Of a DNA stretch of 64,000 bases, positions 13,060-25,735 are shown in pieces (positions within the stretch are counted from its first letter, which is position 1; every line of letters begins with the position of its first letter). The notes beneath the pieces are model-generated. The model did not search any database and had not been told where the DNA came from. It saw only the letters and a list, made by a program, of their open reading frames with translations. The stretch comes from Echinometra lucunter (taxonomy: Eukaryota > Echinodermata > Echinoidea > Camarodonta > Echinometridae), in assembly GCA_029962745.1 (NCBI GenBank), contig CM057157.1:32159828-32223827 (forward strand). The letters are read 5' to 3'. A program made the translations under genes and the position numbers.

Positions 13060-16000
13060 ACCACTCGTATATACGGTATTCTGTTTATGTATAATTTGCC
13101 CATAAGGTTTAACAGGTTGGTTATTTCTTAAAAGACAAAGCATTCCATCATCATGATAAAATTCATTAGATGTAGAGAACTTCCACTGAAAGTCTTCCAA
13201 GTAACAGGACATGATAGCATGATGTGGGTCAAACTTCACAGCAATAGTGAGTCAGTATTCTTTGGATTACCCCTTGAAAGGCATCTCAATTCCCAAATAA
13301 GGGAAAGGGAAAACTTGAATGGGGAAAAAATGTTAACATCCACTGACGTGGTCCAGACATTTCCAAGAATAAATACAACCGTGTTACCTGGTCCTTCCGA
13401 TGGGGAGACAGTATAATTTTCAACCAATCATGGACAATTTCTAAAATGAGTGACCAGGCACTAGTCAATGACATTTGGGTGGGGCATGGACATGGAACAC
13501 TTTCCAAGAAGATTAGTCACCCCAAATCTTAACCATTTGGTCTATGGAAGAAAAAACTACTATAGATAAATCTTTAAATTCAACTTTAATTCAGAAGCTG
13601 ATTGCCAAATCGACAGAGAGAATACTTGCTTGATATACCGCGCCAGGTATTACAGTTATTTGTCAGATTATATTCAGCTCTCGGGTGAATACAACTTCGT
13701 TGTAAAGGAAAACCTGATAGTCTGAATCTTGGGATTCTACAAGTGGGCTCATTGTAAATCTTTGAATGAAAACCACAGAGAAGAAGTGTGAGTGAACAAT
13801 ATGTTATTATGTTTGATCTTTATGAGTAGATAAGAAGTGCTTGGGAGTGATGTTGTATTTGAGATATTATTTTTTAAGTCTAGTAATAGAACGTTTTTAC
13901 TCTAGTCATTGCCTTCTTGTGTGTGATATATATAGAAGATTATGGTATAATTCAATTTGTTAAATTCTTAACTAAGCAATGATAGCAAAACTTAATAAGT
14001 TACTGAAGTAATTGTCACTGATATTGATGGTTGTTACTATATACATGTACACAAACTATATAAAGATATCTGATCTGTCATAGCATAAATGCATTTTGAG
14101 CAAAACACTAGAGACAGGTTATGTTTATGTTAATTTGACAGGGCGTTTAGGTTTATGCTGTTACTGGTAGAAGGAACAGGGCAGAACCATTGGTCCAAGG
14201 CCAACCAGCAACAGGGGCTGACGTCAGATGAGGAAGTCAACGTTGGGACACTCCAAGCACAGGCACAAGAACTCAAGAATAAGCATTTGATGACATCCAT
14301 TAAAGGAGAATGCAACCCAGACATCAGTGTGCTTCCAGTGAATGAACAAGAAGAGAGTAAACAGTGAAAGTTTGAGCAAAATCAGACAATCTGTTCAAGA
14401 GTTATGAACTTTAGAAGTATAAATAAATCCTTATTATGGGGATCTTGAGTTGGCAACTCCACCAGCATCTGTGATGTCATCGTGGACAACTCTCTATTTA
14501 CTTTGTACACAGAATTTCACATTTTCTTCCTTTTCAAGAAAACTAGAAATTTGTTTGATTTATTGTTTGAGATATGAAATGGCTACATCAAGGTTTGCAA
14601 CATGTACACCATCACCATGAATACACATCGCTTGTGCCAGTTGCATTACGCTAGCGGATAGCTTGTCACGGCCACAATTACAAGTGGGAATTCAGACGAG
14701 TGATGCCTGTATCCTGATGTCGATGCTGGTGGATACAACCACATAGCTGTATTGGCCAGTAAGGTAAAGGACACATGCGTATGGCTGTTATACACTGCCT
14801 AAAATAATGGCATGCGCCACCACCGGGCTACATTGGTATGCTGAGCTGTGTTGCAAATTTATTGTAGAATGCTGGCCCCTCCTCATAGTCAAAGATGAAA
14901 ATCACTAAAATCATCTACAAATTCATATGAAATATTTGTTTTTTACACCTAGGATAATAAAATATCCTATTTCCATTCCATTCCTCCAACTGGATGTGAA
15001 TTATAGCTGATCAAGTGAATTTTGAAAAATATTTTTCTGATCACGGTGACACAGCTCTTAGGCCTACTCCTCTGTCCCCCAAAATTCATTGGTAGAACCA
15101 AGGCTCTCGCCCCAGTGGAGGACCTGTGGCGCGCGCGCCACGCGTTCTTGATCTTGATTTTGCCTGACATAGCGCCACGGGTAATTAATATCTTAACATA
15201 CAGGCCACTGCTTTTTTGATCGCGCCACGTGTAATTTGTTTGAAAGGTGCTCGATGAGCGATTCATCAGATTCATGATGAAAATAACGCTGAGTATCCTA
15301 GCGGCCGATAACGAAACTACGTTGTGTCTGTAGAGCATGATTCAGCCATTGATCGTGTACTCTGCAATGACTATGTGTGTGTGTATATTGTCGATACGAG
15401 CGCATTGGCCAAACTGGGTACCGGTACCTTTATGGCGGTGTATCCAAATTTCGTGCGCAGTGGTAATAAACTAAAAAAAAGAAAAAAAGATTTTGGAAAT
15501 TCGACCGTACAACGGATAGCGGAGCCTAATATTAACTTAGGACCAAATTTCCTTTGAAATGGGGGAAAGAACTTTGAAATTATTAACAAAATATCTGCAG
15601 CTTTTGCTATATTTTACGTCCGTTCCGAAAAATATTAACTACGGACAAGTGTCTAGAAATCTTCCTTTGGAGAGAAGATGTCATCAAATTCGAAAGTGAT
15701 AATGATATCAAATGAATTTATGGTAGACTATTTTATTGTCTTGGCGCCGTTGTCTTCCCGTTTAAAAATTCTTGACGATGCACGCTATTATATTATTCAA
15801 ATTCAAGCAAATTACCTTCTATTTTTTTTTTCGTGACAAATTAATTCTTTATTAAGGACCAAAAACAATTGAGTTGCTTCGTCTTCAAGAGCTACGAGAC
15901 GCAATAAAAGTAAACATAACACAATCTGTTTGACGAAATAATTCTTTGACTAATGATATTAAGTAAAAGTGGGGCATCATCTGCAAGAGTCACGGAAAAC

Positions 16001-16640
16001 ATACAAAATAAATATCATTTACTTGAATGATATAAAAGAAGCGCATTGTCTTCGAGAATTTTCAAAAGGGAAGGGAACGGCGGTGGAGACCAAATATCTT
16101 GCCAAATTAATTCTTTATTTAGGGACAAAAATTAGGGAGTTGCATGGTCTTCTAGAGTTACCAGGCGGCGACGCAATTAGAGTAGAAATGATACGATCGA
16201 TTTGACGAAGTAATACTTTACATAATATAAAAATAATAGCGGGGGCATCAGCTGCGAGAGTTACGAGGAGCAAACAAAATGAAAATAATTTTACATCCAT
16301 GAAAAAAGGGGAAAATCGATGATTTGAGGTAGTTTTTCATTGTGCTGCCCAGCACAATGAGATTGCATGCACAACGCACCAGGGCGCTTCTGTCTTCATA
16401 AAGGAGTGCCGAACCCACCAGAATACGAGGCTAACGACGACTGTTAGAGAAAGAACACTTCGGTCCAGTGAGACCATGATATGAGCACAATTTTTCTTTT
16501 TAGACATACATTTAGAAAAATAAGCGAAACCAACTGACGGTTTGCGGCGCTGTCAATAGATTAGCATAGGGCTCAGTAGAGTGCGATGTGGCTCACATTG
16601 AGCTTCGCACGCACCTGTCACTGAACGCAGTCATGTCAGT
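13060..16640. other. Non-coding DNA; no gene recognised
   Basis: Short frames at 13045-13239 (minus), 14155-14367 (plus) and 14967-15338 (minus) have no family motifs. At 14303-14560 lies another copy of the ATTAAAGGAGAATG repeat family. A 16-bp GC palindrome is at 15126-15141. The rest is AT-rich DNA with no structure I can support. Confidence 0.45.
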
Positions 16641-16649
16641 CAGAGGAAG

Positions 16650-17005
16650 GGCAAACCCGGAGAATAGGGGACCAGAACGCGCGTGCATGCCATTCGTACT
16701 GTGCAGAGATCGGGAGAGGACAGCCGAAAGTCAGGGTATGTGACAAGTCCATAATCAAGTTCAAAATGACTTTAAAATATGTTTTTAATCAGCCCTCTCG
16801 GCTTTCAAATGTCATGAATGTGTGATTATGAGGTGAAAATCATTTTGATTTTTGCCAGAAATGTTCTCAACTCACAAATGTTTCATCCATGAATCTTGTG
16901 CAGATCGTCCCCCTCGCCGCCGACTTCCGCCGCTGCCACCGGCTGCATTTGTTTGCACACAATGAATATGTGCGAGGTCCCGGTCCCCTATTCTCCGGGT
17001 TTGCC
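16650..17005. repeat. Inverted repeat with 24-bp perfect arms
   Basis: GGCAAACCCGGAGAATAGGG at 16650 onward is repeated as the exact reverse complement at 16982-17005; the match is 24 bp long. The arms are about 308 bp apart. No coding content is evident between them. Confidence 0.8.
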
Positions 17006-17644
17006 AGAGGAAGGCCCGAGTTAATATCACTTCAAAATTTTGTTTTAATATCCTATCAAGCACTACCGTACCTCTCTTTCTTTAAATGCAGTAGAATATT
17101 CAATCAGGATTCTTTCCCAGCCTTCGTCTTGCTCCCTGAAGAGAAATAATCACAAAGTTAAAGCATTCTCTGTTTACTTTTACTGGGCAATGGTAGCTGC
17201 CATGTTGATTTCTCACAACCTCTTTTCCAGAATATGTGTACCGTACCGTATCAGTAATTCCCTGGCCCGGGATTCATCAGAACATACTTCAGAAAAAGCC
17301 AATTTCTTGCAGGAGGTGGAAGTTGTTCTGTCACAGCATTCTCCAATAGGGGGGGGGGGGGGCGGAATTTTTCAAAGCCGCCCGAACCGAGGAGAAACGT
17401 ATGGTTTCAGGCTGCACTCAGTGGCGTAATAAATAAGATTATTTTGTGGCGGGTCACCCCCCCCCCCCCCCCCGCGGCCTATGTGCCTATATCTTGAAAA
17501 GGTTATCTTTAATTAAGGAATTGAAAAACTCTTTTTCCTGAGCAAAAAGGAAATGATGGAAAATGCGAGCGCGAACACCCTGAATGAAGAAAATCGTGCA
17601 TTCTAAGGTACATACAACATTGATTTTATAACTTATGAAGACAA

Positions 17645-17808
17645 TATCTTCTCTTCTTCTGTACCTTGCCGAGTCTGACGTTGGCGGCCATTGAAAACTT
17701 ATCCTAGCTTGAGGCCATGCGACTGAAACTGTCCTATTCTTGAGCTCAGACAGGACAGACTCATGCCGCCAACGTCAGACTCTGGCATGGCACATAAAGA
17801 AGAAGATA
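17645..17808. repeat. Imperfect hairpin, 44-bp arms
   Basis: Arms at 17645-17688 and 17765-17808 share GAGTCTGACGTTGGCGGC and TATCTTCT in inverted order, with a few mismatches and a loop of about 76 bp. This is consistent with a small foldback or MITE copy. Confidence 0.75.
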
Positions 17809-18099
17809 AATGAAGTTGGAAATAGACAGTCATCTGCAATTCAGAGGCCATAAACGAAGTGATTACAGAGAAGCGTTTGAAAAAAAGATATCTTTATCGT
17901 AGGCGGTACACTATCGTCGGTTATACAGAGAGCGCGCCAATTGCGTAATCTCAAATTTGCCAACGATGATGAAGGATCAAGCAAGAATACGACAAAGTAC
18001 AGCCGGGACAACACCTTCCTGACCCAACATGGTCCATCATTCCCCCCCCCCCCCCCCCGACTTCACGTCTGCACCGATCCCGCAAAGCACATCGTTGGA

Positions 18100-18372
18100 A
18101 CCTCTCTTCTCCTCTCCGAGACTTTTCTTCTTTTACCTGTCATCACTGTTTTTTCATCCATTTTCTTCCTTGTTTTCCTCTTTTCCTTCCTCTTCCCCTC
18201 TCTTGTCTCTCTTTTCTTTCTCTTTTCTTCCTTCTCTTTTTCTTTTCTTTTTCTTTTTCTTTTTTTCCTCTCTCCTTTTCCTTTTTTTCTCTTCCTCTTT
18301 CTCTTCTTTTTCCCCTTTTCTTTCTTTTTTCTTCCCCTTCTCATTTTGTCTCCCCCTTTTCATTTTTTTCCG
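18100..18372. repeat. Polypyrimidine (CT-rich) tract
   Basis: About 270 bases of almost pure C/T on the plus strand, such as CTCTTTCTCTTCTTTTTCCC. It sits between a C16 tract (about 18041) and a G21 tract (18411-18431). Long open frames across it on both strands are low-complexity artefacts. Confidence 0.9.
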
Positions 18373-18499
18373 GCGGCAGCGCAGATTTACCGACGATACC
18401 CTGATCAGTGGGGGGGGGGGGGGGGGGGGGGGTGTCAACCCCCATCCTCCCGGTTATCGACGGCCCTGGCCCTTCCGACAATGCGATCCATCATGGATT

Positions 18500-20600
18500 A
18501 TTAGGAATGATACCTCTCCCCAGTTTTACATTATGGGGGTAAGTCACTGTCAGGCCCGTAACTAGGATTTTCACGGGGGTTCGAGTTTGGAAATAGTGGG
18601 CCTTTTTGAGGAAGTGACAATTGCGAGCGCGAAGTGCGAGCGGAAATTTTGGTTTATAATAACCTGAAGGCAGAGCAATTTTGCCTCTCATTTATTTTTT
18701 AACGCTTTCTAAAACTGATGATAACCTAATTAACATCCCCCTAATAATGCGAGCACGAAGCGCAAGCGGAAATTTTGCCATAGCCGGACCTGTCTTTGTT
18801 TTGTTCAAGCGAAGATCCACCCCCCCCCCCCCAGTACGGGCCAGATAATCAAGAGTTTCATGAGTTAAAGTTACATGCTATGTATTTATTTATGTATATG
18901 TTGTTGTTGTTTTTTTTTTGCTTTTTTCTCTCTCTTTTTTCTTTTCTCTCTCTCTCTCTCTTTCTCCTCCAATGGGGGAGGGGGGGGGGGGGGTGGGAGC
19001 CATGGGGATTGAAGCGGGACAGGGGACACGTCCCCCCCCCCAAAAAAAAATAATAATAATCGGGTGGGGGACACAATATAGGGCATGCCCACCCCCGCCC
19101 CCCCCCCCCCCCCCAATTTTGGAAGACTTATAACAGGCCCTATGGGAGGGACAATTTCTAATAAAGCACAAAGATACGCCCTTAAGTATGATTGATTGGC
19201 AAAAACTCGCATTATTTTAGATCAGCGACTATTTTTTTTTTCGCACCGATCTCGGTGAGGCTATGATAGTTTGAGGGAAGGCAAGCGGTGACCCCCTTAT
19301 TTGAACCATTATGTCCCACGTCCTGTATACGACCCTCTCGAGGACGCCGTTTTTTCTTGCATTTGTTAAATGATGGTATATTTAGAAAAAAAATAGATAA
19401 CTTATAAGCGAATAGGCCCTTACATGAAGCATGCAACAGAAAGGTATCAGAATAAAACGTCGTCGTGGGGGGGGGGGGGGATGACCCCAAATCTGCCGAC
19501 AGTTATGCTGCATTCTAATTAAGTCTAATATTCCCCCCCCCCCCGCACACACAATAGCACAAATTATTTTCAAACAAAATTGCAGCAGTGGATCGCTATT
19601 ACTTCAACGGAATGTTTATAGGCCGCGAAATACGTTTTAAAATTTGTGAGAAAAATGACCCTTCTTACGAGATTATGAACCTTACTGTTTTTAAATTTTG
19701 AGAGCAAGCGAAGCGAACGAGCCAGAAATGACCACTTCCAGTTAGGAAAGAACGATGTGATTTTTTAAAATCAAAATACATGTACACTATACAGAGCGTC
19801 CTTAAAAAGTGTGCAGTTGGAAAAAAATCTTGCCATCTGAGCATTTCAAAATACTTTCCGGAAATTTTGGTATACAGGAGCGTCTTTCAAAGTGCGTGGG
19901 TGGGGGGGGGGGACCAGCAAAAAAGGGCACTTTGGGGGGAAACGGGGAACTTAAAAAAGCTTAAGCAGGAGACAAAATGTACCCTTCATTCTATTTATCA
20001 CACTTTTAAGGGACATTTTTTGACATATCATTTTTAACTTTCCATGATAACTGCAGCTGCATACTGCTTTGAATACTTATTTCCGAGCGAGCGAAGCGAG
20101 CGATAAAATGCTAAGTATTTTTGCTGAAGGCCATTTGCAGTATTAGAGTGGCCTATGATGAAGAAAGCAAACCGCAGATTCATCTTATTGGTGTTCCATA
20201 ATTATCATTTTCTTCCATTTACTCTGTCGTTTTCTTTTTAAGTGACCAAGCTATAATGTTTTCAATACATTTGTGAGATCTCATAGCAACCGATCACATT
20301 TTATTTGAGGAAATATTCAAATTTAATGGGACTTTAAAGCACAGTATCATCAGGAATTAGAGAACAGATATATGGTTACAACACATTTGAAGTGCCTTGC
20401 GTGAGATATGATAAGTGCGAGCTCGCGTAGCGAGCAAGCTTTGGAAAGAAAAGGTAGGAAAAAAAATATCCTCATTGCTTTAATTTAAGGGGCACCGTTC
20501 CTTCTAATCAAAGTTGTGGGAGGCATTGTGCCCTTCCTGTCCCATGCTTCACTGCTTCGCGCTGTAAAGCTGTCTGATTCTTTGGAGCTATTGGCAAATG
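18500..20600 (+). repeat. Dispersed repeat family with GAGCGAAGCG words and G/C tracts
   Basis: Related words recur at about 18623 (GAGCGCGAAGTGCGAGCGGA), 18748 (GCGAGCACGAAGCGCAAGCG), 19702 (GAGCAAGCGAAGCGAACGAG), 20085 (GAGCGAGCGAAGCGAGCGA) and 20419 (GCGAGCTCGCGTAGCGAGC). Between them lie G or C tracts of 10-17 bases. This matches the composition of the 31-36 kb and 54-56 kb regions and looks like one old repeat family. No gene is seen. Confidence 0.6.
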
Positions 20601-21460
20601 GTTCTTTTTAGGACTTAAGGAAGCTTAAAGGGGGTGACAAAGGGATATTTTAAAAAAAAAGAGAGAAAATGGCAAAAGAATGAAAATAGGCATGTATCAG
20701 ATTTGAAGGGGCACTTATCAGAAGGAGAACTGTACTATTTTAAACGAAAAAGGAAATGAAAAATGAGCACTTTATCACAATCAAACGGGACGCTCATTAG
20801 AAATGAAAAGAGATTCGAAAGGGGCATTAAATCGTGAGAAGAAATAGCATTTACTAGAAAGGAAAAGGGACACTTATCGGAAATCAAATGGGCATATATC
20901 AATTTTTTTTAAAGGGGCACTTGCCCGAATGGAAAAATGACACTCGGTCAGAAAACAAAAAACGCACTCATTGCCCTTATCTCACATTAATAGATGGACA
21001 AACTCGACATACTAGAAAGAAAAAAAGGGGCGCTTTTTAAAAGTAAATGAGGGCATGTATCAGATTTTAAATGAAAACAGATGTGAAAAGGGGCACTCTG
21101 CAAAAGAGGATTTGTAATATGAGAAATGAAAAGAGGCAGTCAAAGGGGACGATATTCATATTTGAAAAGGGGGCATTCATTTGAATTGTAAAAGGTGCAC
21201 TTCTCAGGATAGAACCTAGCGCTATGAAGAACGGAAAAGGGCACTATAAAAAAGGGCGCACTTCTAGATTTTAAGAGGGGTAACCTATCTGAAACGAAAA
21301 GGGGCACTTATCAAAAAGAAAAGGGGCCCTTATAAGATAAAATTGGGTCACTGACCAGGTTTGAAAGGGGGCATTTTTCTTGGGTAAAAGGGGCACTTTG
21401 GGTGCTTCAAATAGTGGGGGCACTGTTCCCTCTGCGCCCCCCCCCCCCCCCCCGCGAAGC
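20600..21460 (+). repeat. Degenerate tandem array of AAAAGGGGCACTT motifs
   Basis: A short phrase close to GAAAAGGGGCACTTATCAGA recurs at least a dozen times with 25-75 bp spacing (for example 20705, 20866, 20922, 21088, 21189, 21298, 21390). Copies vary a lot, so this is an old or fast-decaying minisatellite. It ends at a C16 tract near 21437. Confidence 0.7.
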
Positions 21461-22950
21461 GCCACCTCTGAATATAACTGACGAAATTGAACTAAGGATT
21501 TGAACGCAGTAAGCCTTTCCAGACGAATTTAATGAAAAAGTGACGAAATTGAATGAGGTGATAAAAATGGGCGAAAATCAGGTTAATAGGTTCCAAGTTT
21601 ATAGATTCAAGGGTTTTCATTTTATATGTCTTTTTGTTTCGTAACAAAGAAACATATTTAGAAAGGTTGACTTCTATTCATTCATGTATTTACTTATTTG
21701 TATTTTTATCTATTTAATTCCAGGAACATAAAACAGACAATGAGAAAATTACAATCACTGAAGAAAAAAAAAGAAAAGAAAGAAAACATTGCCTATGAAT
21801 TACCAAAGAAAACAAGTTTCTTTAAAAGGCTCTCTTCTTTAGTTGAAGTTTAAATATACATTGAATATATCAATAATTTATCAATCATATATAAAAAAAA
21901 AAAATAAAATAACAAATAAGAACATGAGGCACAGGGATATAAATACAAGTAAATAGAAAGCGATACAACTGATAAATGCTGGCATGGCAGGTCTTGGAAA
22001 AGAGAAATTTCGCCAAGTAAAGAAAGATACGATTTCGCTCAACATGATTTTGTGTTCTTATCATTACTATGCCTAAGGATGGGGGGAGGGGGAGGGAAGA
22101 AAGACAAGAAAGAGAAAGGAGAGGAGGAAAGGGAGAGAAAAAATAGAAACGAATAGAAAAGAGTAAAAAGAGAAAAAGAAGAGAAAATACATAGAGACCC
22201 AAAATCCAGGTCATTAAGCAGCAATCTTTCTTCCATATAACTGAATCTACGAAAATTTATTTGCATTAGTAATTTTTGCCTTCTGAATTGGTGACATGTT
22301 ACATATAGAAACAGTTTTAATAGACTCTAAGCACAAATCTTTCTCAGTTGTCGGATTCCCCCTCCCCCCTCCCCCCAAAGACGGGAAAAAGTATTATGAA
22401 AAATGATAAACTTTAATGCATTACATGATATGAAACCAAAATTACATTGCGAATTGTCTACATAACCTGCAAAAAAAAGGGGGGGGGGGAAATGATCAAT
22501 ATGATCATCAGTACAATATAGGGCATTAAAAATTACCAGAAGCAAGCAAACATATTTTCTGTGACAAATTATAGCTCGTTTTCCAATTAAAAAGAAATCT
22601 CTCATTCTCTTGTTCACCTGTTTTGATGTGTTTTCCCCTCCCTTTACTCAGGCCCTCTTCTTAGGAAGACCGACCCCCCTCCCCCCCCCCCCCCCCCCAC
22701 CATATTGTCCGCTTGCGCTTCAACATGACTGTTTCACTAGGTCTGAAGTTATAATTTCCTATATTTCAGGAAGCGCTATATATAGTGTATCCAAGAACTA
22801 GGTGTTTAAAAAAACATTTCCCACTTTTGATCTGTAATATCTCCCAAAACATGCATCAGATAATAGTGAAATTGATGAGAGTTAAAGCTGAATAGTGTTC
22901 AATTTTGTTGAATGAATGTGATTGAATTATGATATCATAAATAATTGTTA

Positions 22951-23002
22951 TTCAAGATTCAAGATTCAAGATTCAAGATTCAAGATTCAAGATTCAAGAT
23001 TC
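22951..23002. repeat. (TTCAAGA)n heptamer array, LINE tail
   Basis: Seven perfect head-to-tail copies of TTCAAGA occupy 22951-22999, followed by TTCTTTATTGG. On the minus strand this forms the 3' tail of the decayed Rex1/CR1-like LINE. Confidence 0.92.
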
Positions 23003-23359
23003 TTTATTGGTCCATGTATATCATTACATAGAAATTTTGTTTCCATTAGCTCTTTAACATAATACAATAACAGTAACGAAAACAAGAAGCAATGAAAGGA
23101 CATAAGTGAGTACAAAGCAATGCAATTCATGAAAGTATATTGAACATCATAACATAAAAACCAAGTGTGCGTATCTAATTTGCTGGATAGTTAAACTGAT
23201 TACATATCACCTCCCCTAAACTCCTCAACTAACAAGCCCACCCCCTACCCACCCCTGAAACCCTCATTATTCTTCAGTTGTCCGATTTTGCAATTTACAT
23301 TTTGATGATATAGAAAATAATGATGCTGCATAGGCCTAATGAAATAAAATTTCAATTAC

Positions 23360-23660
23360 AAAGTTCATTTTCTCCCTCAGTTCACAGACCATACCCCTCA
23401 CCCACCCTTGCCACCTTGGACTTCGCCCTATTACATAATTAATTGCTCTTCCATTTCAATTCCAGGATGATCAGATGGTTAAAAAATAATAATAACGCTT
23501 ACTGAAACCAAACTTATTTTACAATTATCAACTTTATTTTCTCCCTCAGTTCACAGACCCCACCCCCCCCCCCCCCCCCCTCTCTCTCTACCACCTCTGG
23601 GCTTCGTCCCATTACATAAGCTGCTCTTCCATTTCAATTAAAGTATGATCAGATAATACC
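23360..23660. repeat. Tandemly duplicated segment inside the LINE 3' region
   Basis: A roughly 115-bp segment beginning TTTTCTCCCTCAGTTCACAG and ending with GCTCTTCCATTTCAATT occurs twice, at about 23368-23461 and 23539-23638. The second copy has gained a C19 tract. It lies within the 3' part of the decayed LINE. Confidence 0.75.
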
Positions 23661-24042
23661 TATATACATGTCATCTCCTCACAGCTGAATTGAACATATG
23701 TATAGAATTTGGTACGAAAGAATGTCGAAAACGTGAAAGGCGAGTACGGGCAGGGCAAAATCGTATCCCAGAGCGGTTTGAACCTGAAACAATCATGAAG
23801 TGGGTGAGAAGTATCTGCCATAATGTCCTGAATTTTAGCTACAAGATGTTTTTCAAAGAGTTCTTAATCAGGGGTCTAGTCCGAGCCTATGACCCTCTGC
23901 GCGACTCTTCAGGTTCCATCTACTCTCTCCTTTTGCTCGTTTGACATGTTACCAAAAGTGCAAATCAAATTGAATGCCATTACGCTTTGGATGATCGATT
24001 GGAAGAAGAGAGTTAAGATGGTCCTATCGATATGAAACTTCT

Positions 24043-24414
24043 TTAGTTTTCGGAGAAAGAACATCCTCTGGTTTGTTTTCTTTGGACGGTCAGACAATTT
24101 TCCTTCCAGCAAAGTCTATCATCGATTATGGTTCCCAAGTATTTGTACTCATGAACCTGTTCAATGACGTCCCCATGAATACGAAGAGGTTCGTGTTGAG
24201 TCTTGTTCTTCCGAAAGTCAATGACAATTTCTTTGGTTTTACTTGTATTCAAGGACAAATAATGATGGTCACACCAACTAACAAAATTTCTAACCTGCGA
24301 GACGTACTCATGAGGGTCATTAAACAGGTAGCCTGTTATGGTTATCACGGTATCATCGGCATACTTTAGTATACTACAAGAGGATTCCGTGGCCGTGCAT
24401 TTACTAGTGTACAA
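24043..24414 (-). pseudogene. Rex1/CR1-like reverse transcriptase fragment (motif C and thumb)
   Basis: This frame carries the catalytic YADD ('LKYADDTVITITG'), then 'NFVSWCDHHYLSLNTSKTKE' and 'VHEYKYLGTIIDDRLCW', which belong to the region after motif C in Rex1/CR1-type polymerases. Motifs A and B lie upstream in other frames (FSSAFNTI near 24640; GAPQGC-like near 24450), so the domain is broken by frameshifts. Confidence 0.78.
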
Positions 24415-25735
24415 CGAAAAAAGAACCGGTGGAAGTACACACCCTTGGGGAGCACCTATATGGGTAACAATTTGGTTCGACTGATGATTCCCAGCTTTGA
24501 CTGATTGGATTCTTGAGCTAAGGAAATTTTAGATACATAGGATAAGCCTTGGATTCACATTCGTGTCAATTAACACGTGTACTAAGCAATAAGGTGCTAT
24601 CGTATTGAACGCACTCGAGAAGTCCAGAAAAAGAGATCGAGTATATGAGTTAGCATGATCAAGGTGCTCATATATCTTGTGTAGAAAAACAAGGGTAGCA
24701 TCTTCAACTTTTCTTTTTGATCGGTATGCGAACTGAGGTGGGTCTATAGGTCCCGTGATTCTTTTAACAGTTCAACGAGAAAAAGCCTCTCAAAACATTT
24801 CATGATGTTTGATGTTAACGCCACAGGGCGAAAATCATCAGGTTCTTTAGCCTTGTTTCTTTTCGGGATGGGTATGATTGTGGAAGACTTCCACAGTTTG
24901 GGGATATCCCCAGTATCAAGGCACATTTGGAAAATATGACATAGCAATGGAGTTAACTGTTGATTGCAACACTTCAGTATCTTATTACAAATTCCGTTCG
25001 GGCCAGTTGCCTTCTTTACCTGTACCTTTCCTATAGTACCATTCTGACTTCCTCTTCACTTACACATATTCCATTACTATTGGCAAGCTGTGAGATCAAA
25101 TGCTCTAAATGAACTTTCAACTCATTATTTTCCTTACTGAAATCATCAACTTCAAATCTACCATACAATTTATTGAGTTCTTCAACAAAGTCTGCAGAAA
25201 AGTCAACTGATTTGTTCTTTCCTTTGTATCCCGTAATTGATTCCATCGCGCGCCATGCTGCTTGAGTGTTGTTTTGAGTGAAGTTGCGTTCAAGTTTTTG
25301 TTTGTAAGCCAGTTTGATCTCTCGATCAATCCGTTTTTGTACTTCTTTCATTTTCCCCCAATCTCCGCTGACGAACGCCTCTCTTTTTTTTCCCGAAGCA
25401 GTTTCCTCAGCGAACTACTGACCCATGGTTTGTCATTAGCATAGATTCTTTGTTCCTTCACGGGTATAATGGTCTCAGCACAGTAGCGAATGTAATCAGT
25501 AGCCGTATAGACCACCTGGTCTGTGGTGTTGTGCGATTCAAGAAAGAGATTCCAATCCATAGATTCATAACATGCCCTTAGCTCAACAACTGCGTCATAG
25601 TCCAGCACTGACGAACTTTTGTCACCGGCTTATGAGCTTCTGCCTGTACGCTGGTATTAACAAGACATCGTAATCGGAAGCACCGAGCTGTGGACAAGCC
25701 TTTGTCTTGTATGCCGTGGGAACATTGCCATAGCA

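Larger units (their letters stand above)
22951..25735 (-). mobile_element. Rex1/CR1-like LINE, 5'-truncated and decayed, with heptamer tail
   Basis: On the minus strand the element enters at the end of an endonuclease domain ('ACPQLGASDYDVLLIPAY', about 25710). It continues through a linker (frames 25608-25348 and 25351-25031) and RT pieces: 'IPIPKRNKAKEPDDFRPVAL' (24947-24744), 'PQFAYRSKRKVEDATLVFL', 'LFLDFSSAFNTIAPYC' (about 24640), and 'SILKYADDTVITITG' then 'NTSKTKEIVIDFRKN' (24414-24043). A thumb-like tail follows (24112-23909). Several stops and frameshifts make it inactive. The 3' end is AATAAAGAATC running into tandem GAATCTT copies, a tail style typical of CR1-group LINEs. Confidence 0.8.

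Noticed and set aside
13045..13239. Minus frame with coding-like composition (MSCYLEDFQWKFSTSNEF)
   Set aside because: It starts at GTG with an in-frame stop four codons upstream, has no clear splice sites, and I recognise no family.
14155..14367. Frame beginning MLLLVEGTGQNHW after an acceptor-like TTTGACAG, possible exon
   Set aside because: No family motif, no matching donor or partner exon, and its end runs into a dispersed repeat (ATTAAAGGAGAATG).
17941..18565. Overlapping plus- and minus-strand frames of up to 187 codons
   Set aside because: They encode only Phe/Ser/Pro or Lys/Arg/Glu runs from the CT-rich tract and G/C homopolymers.
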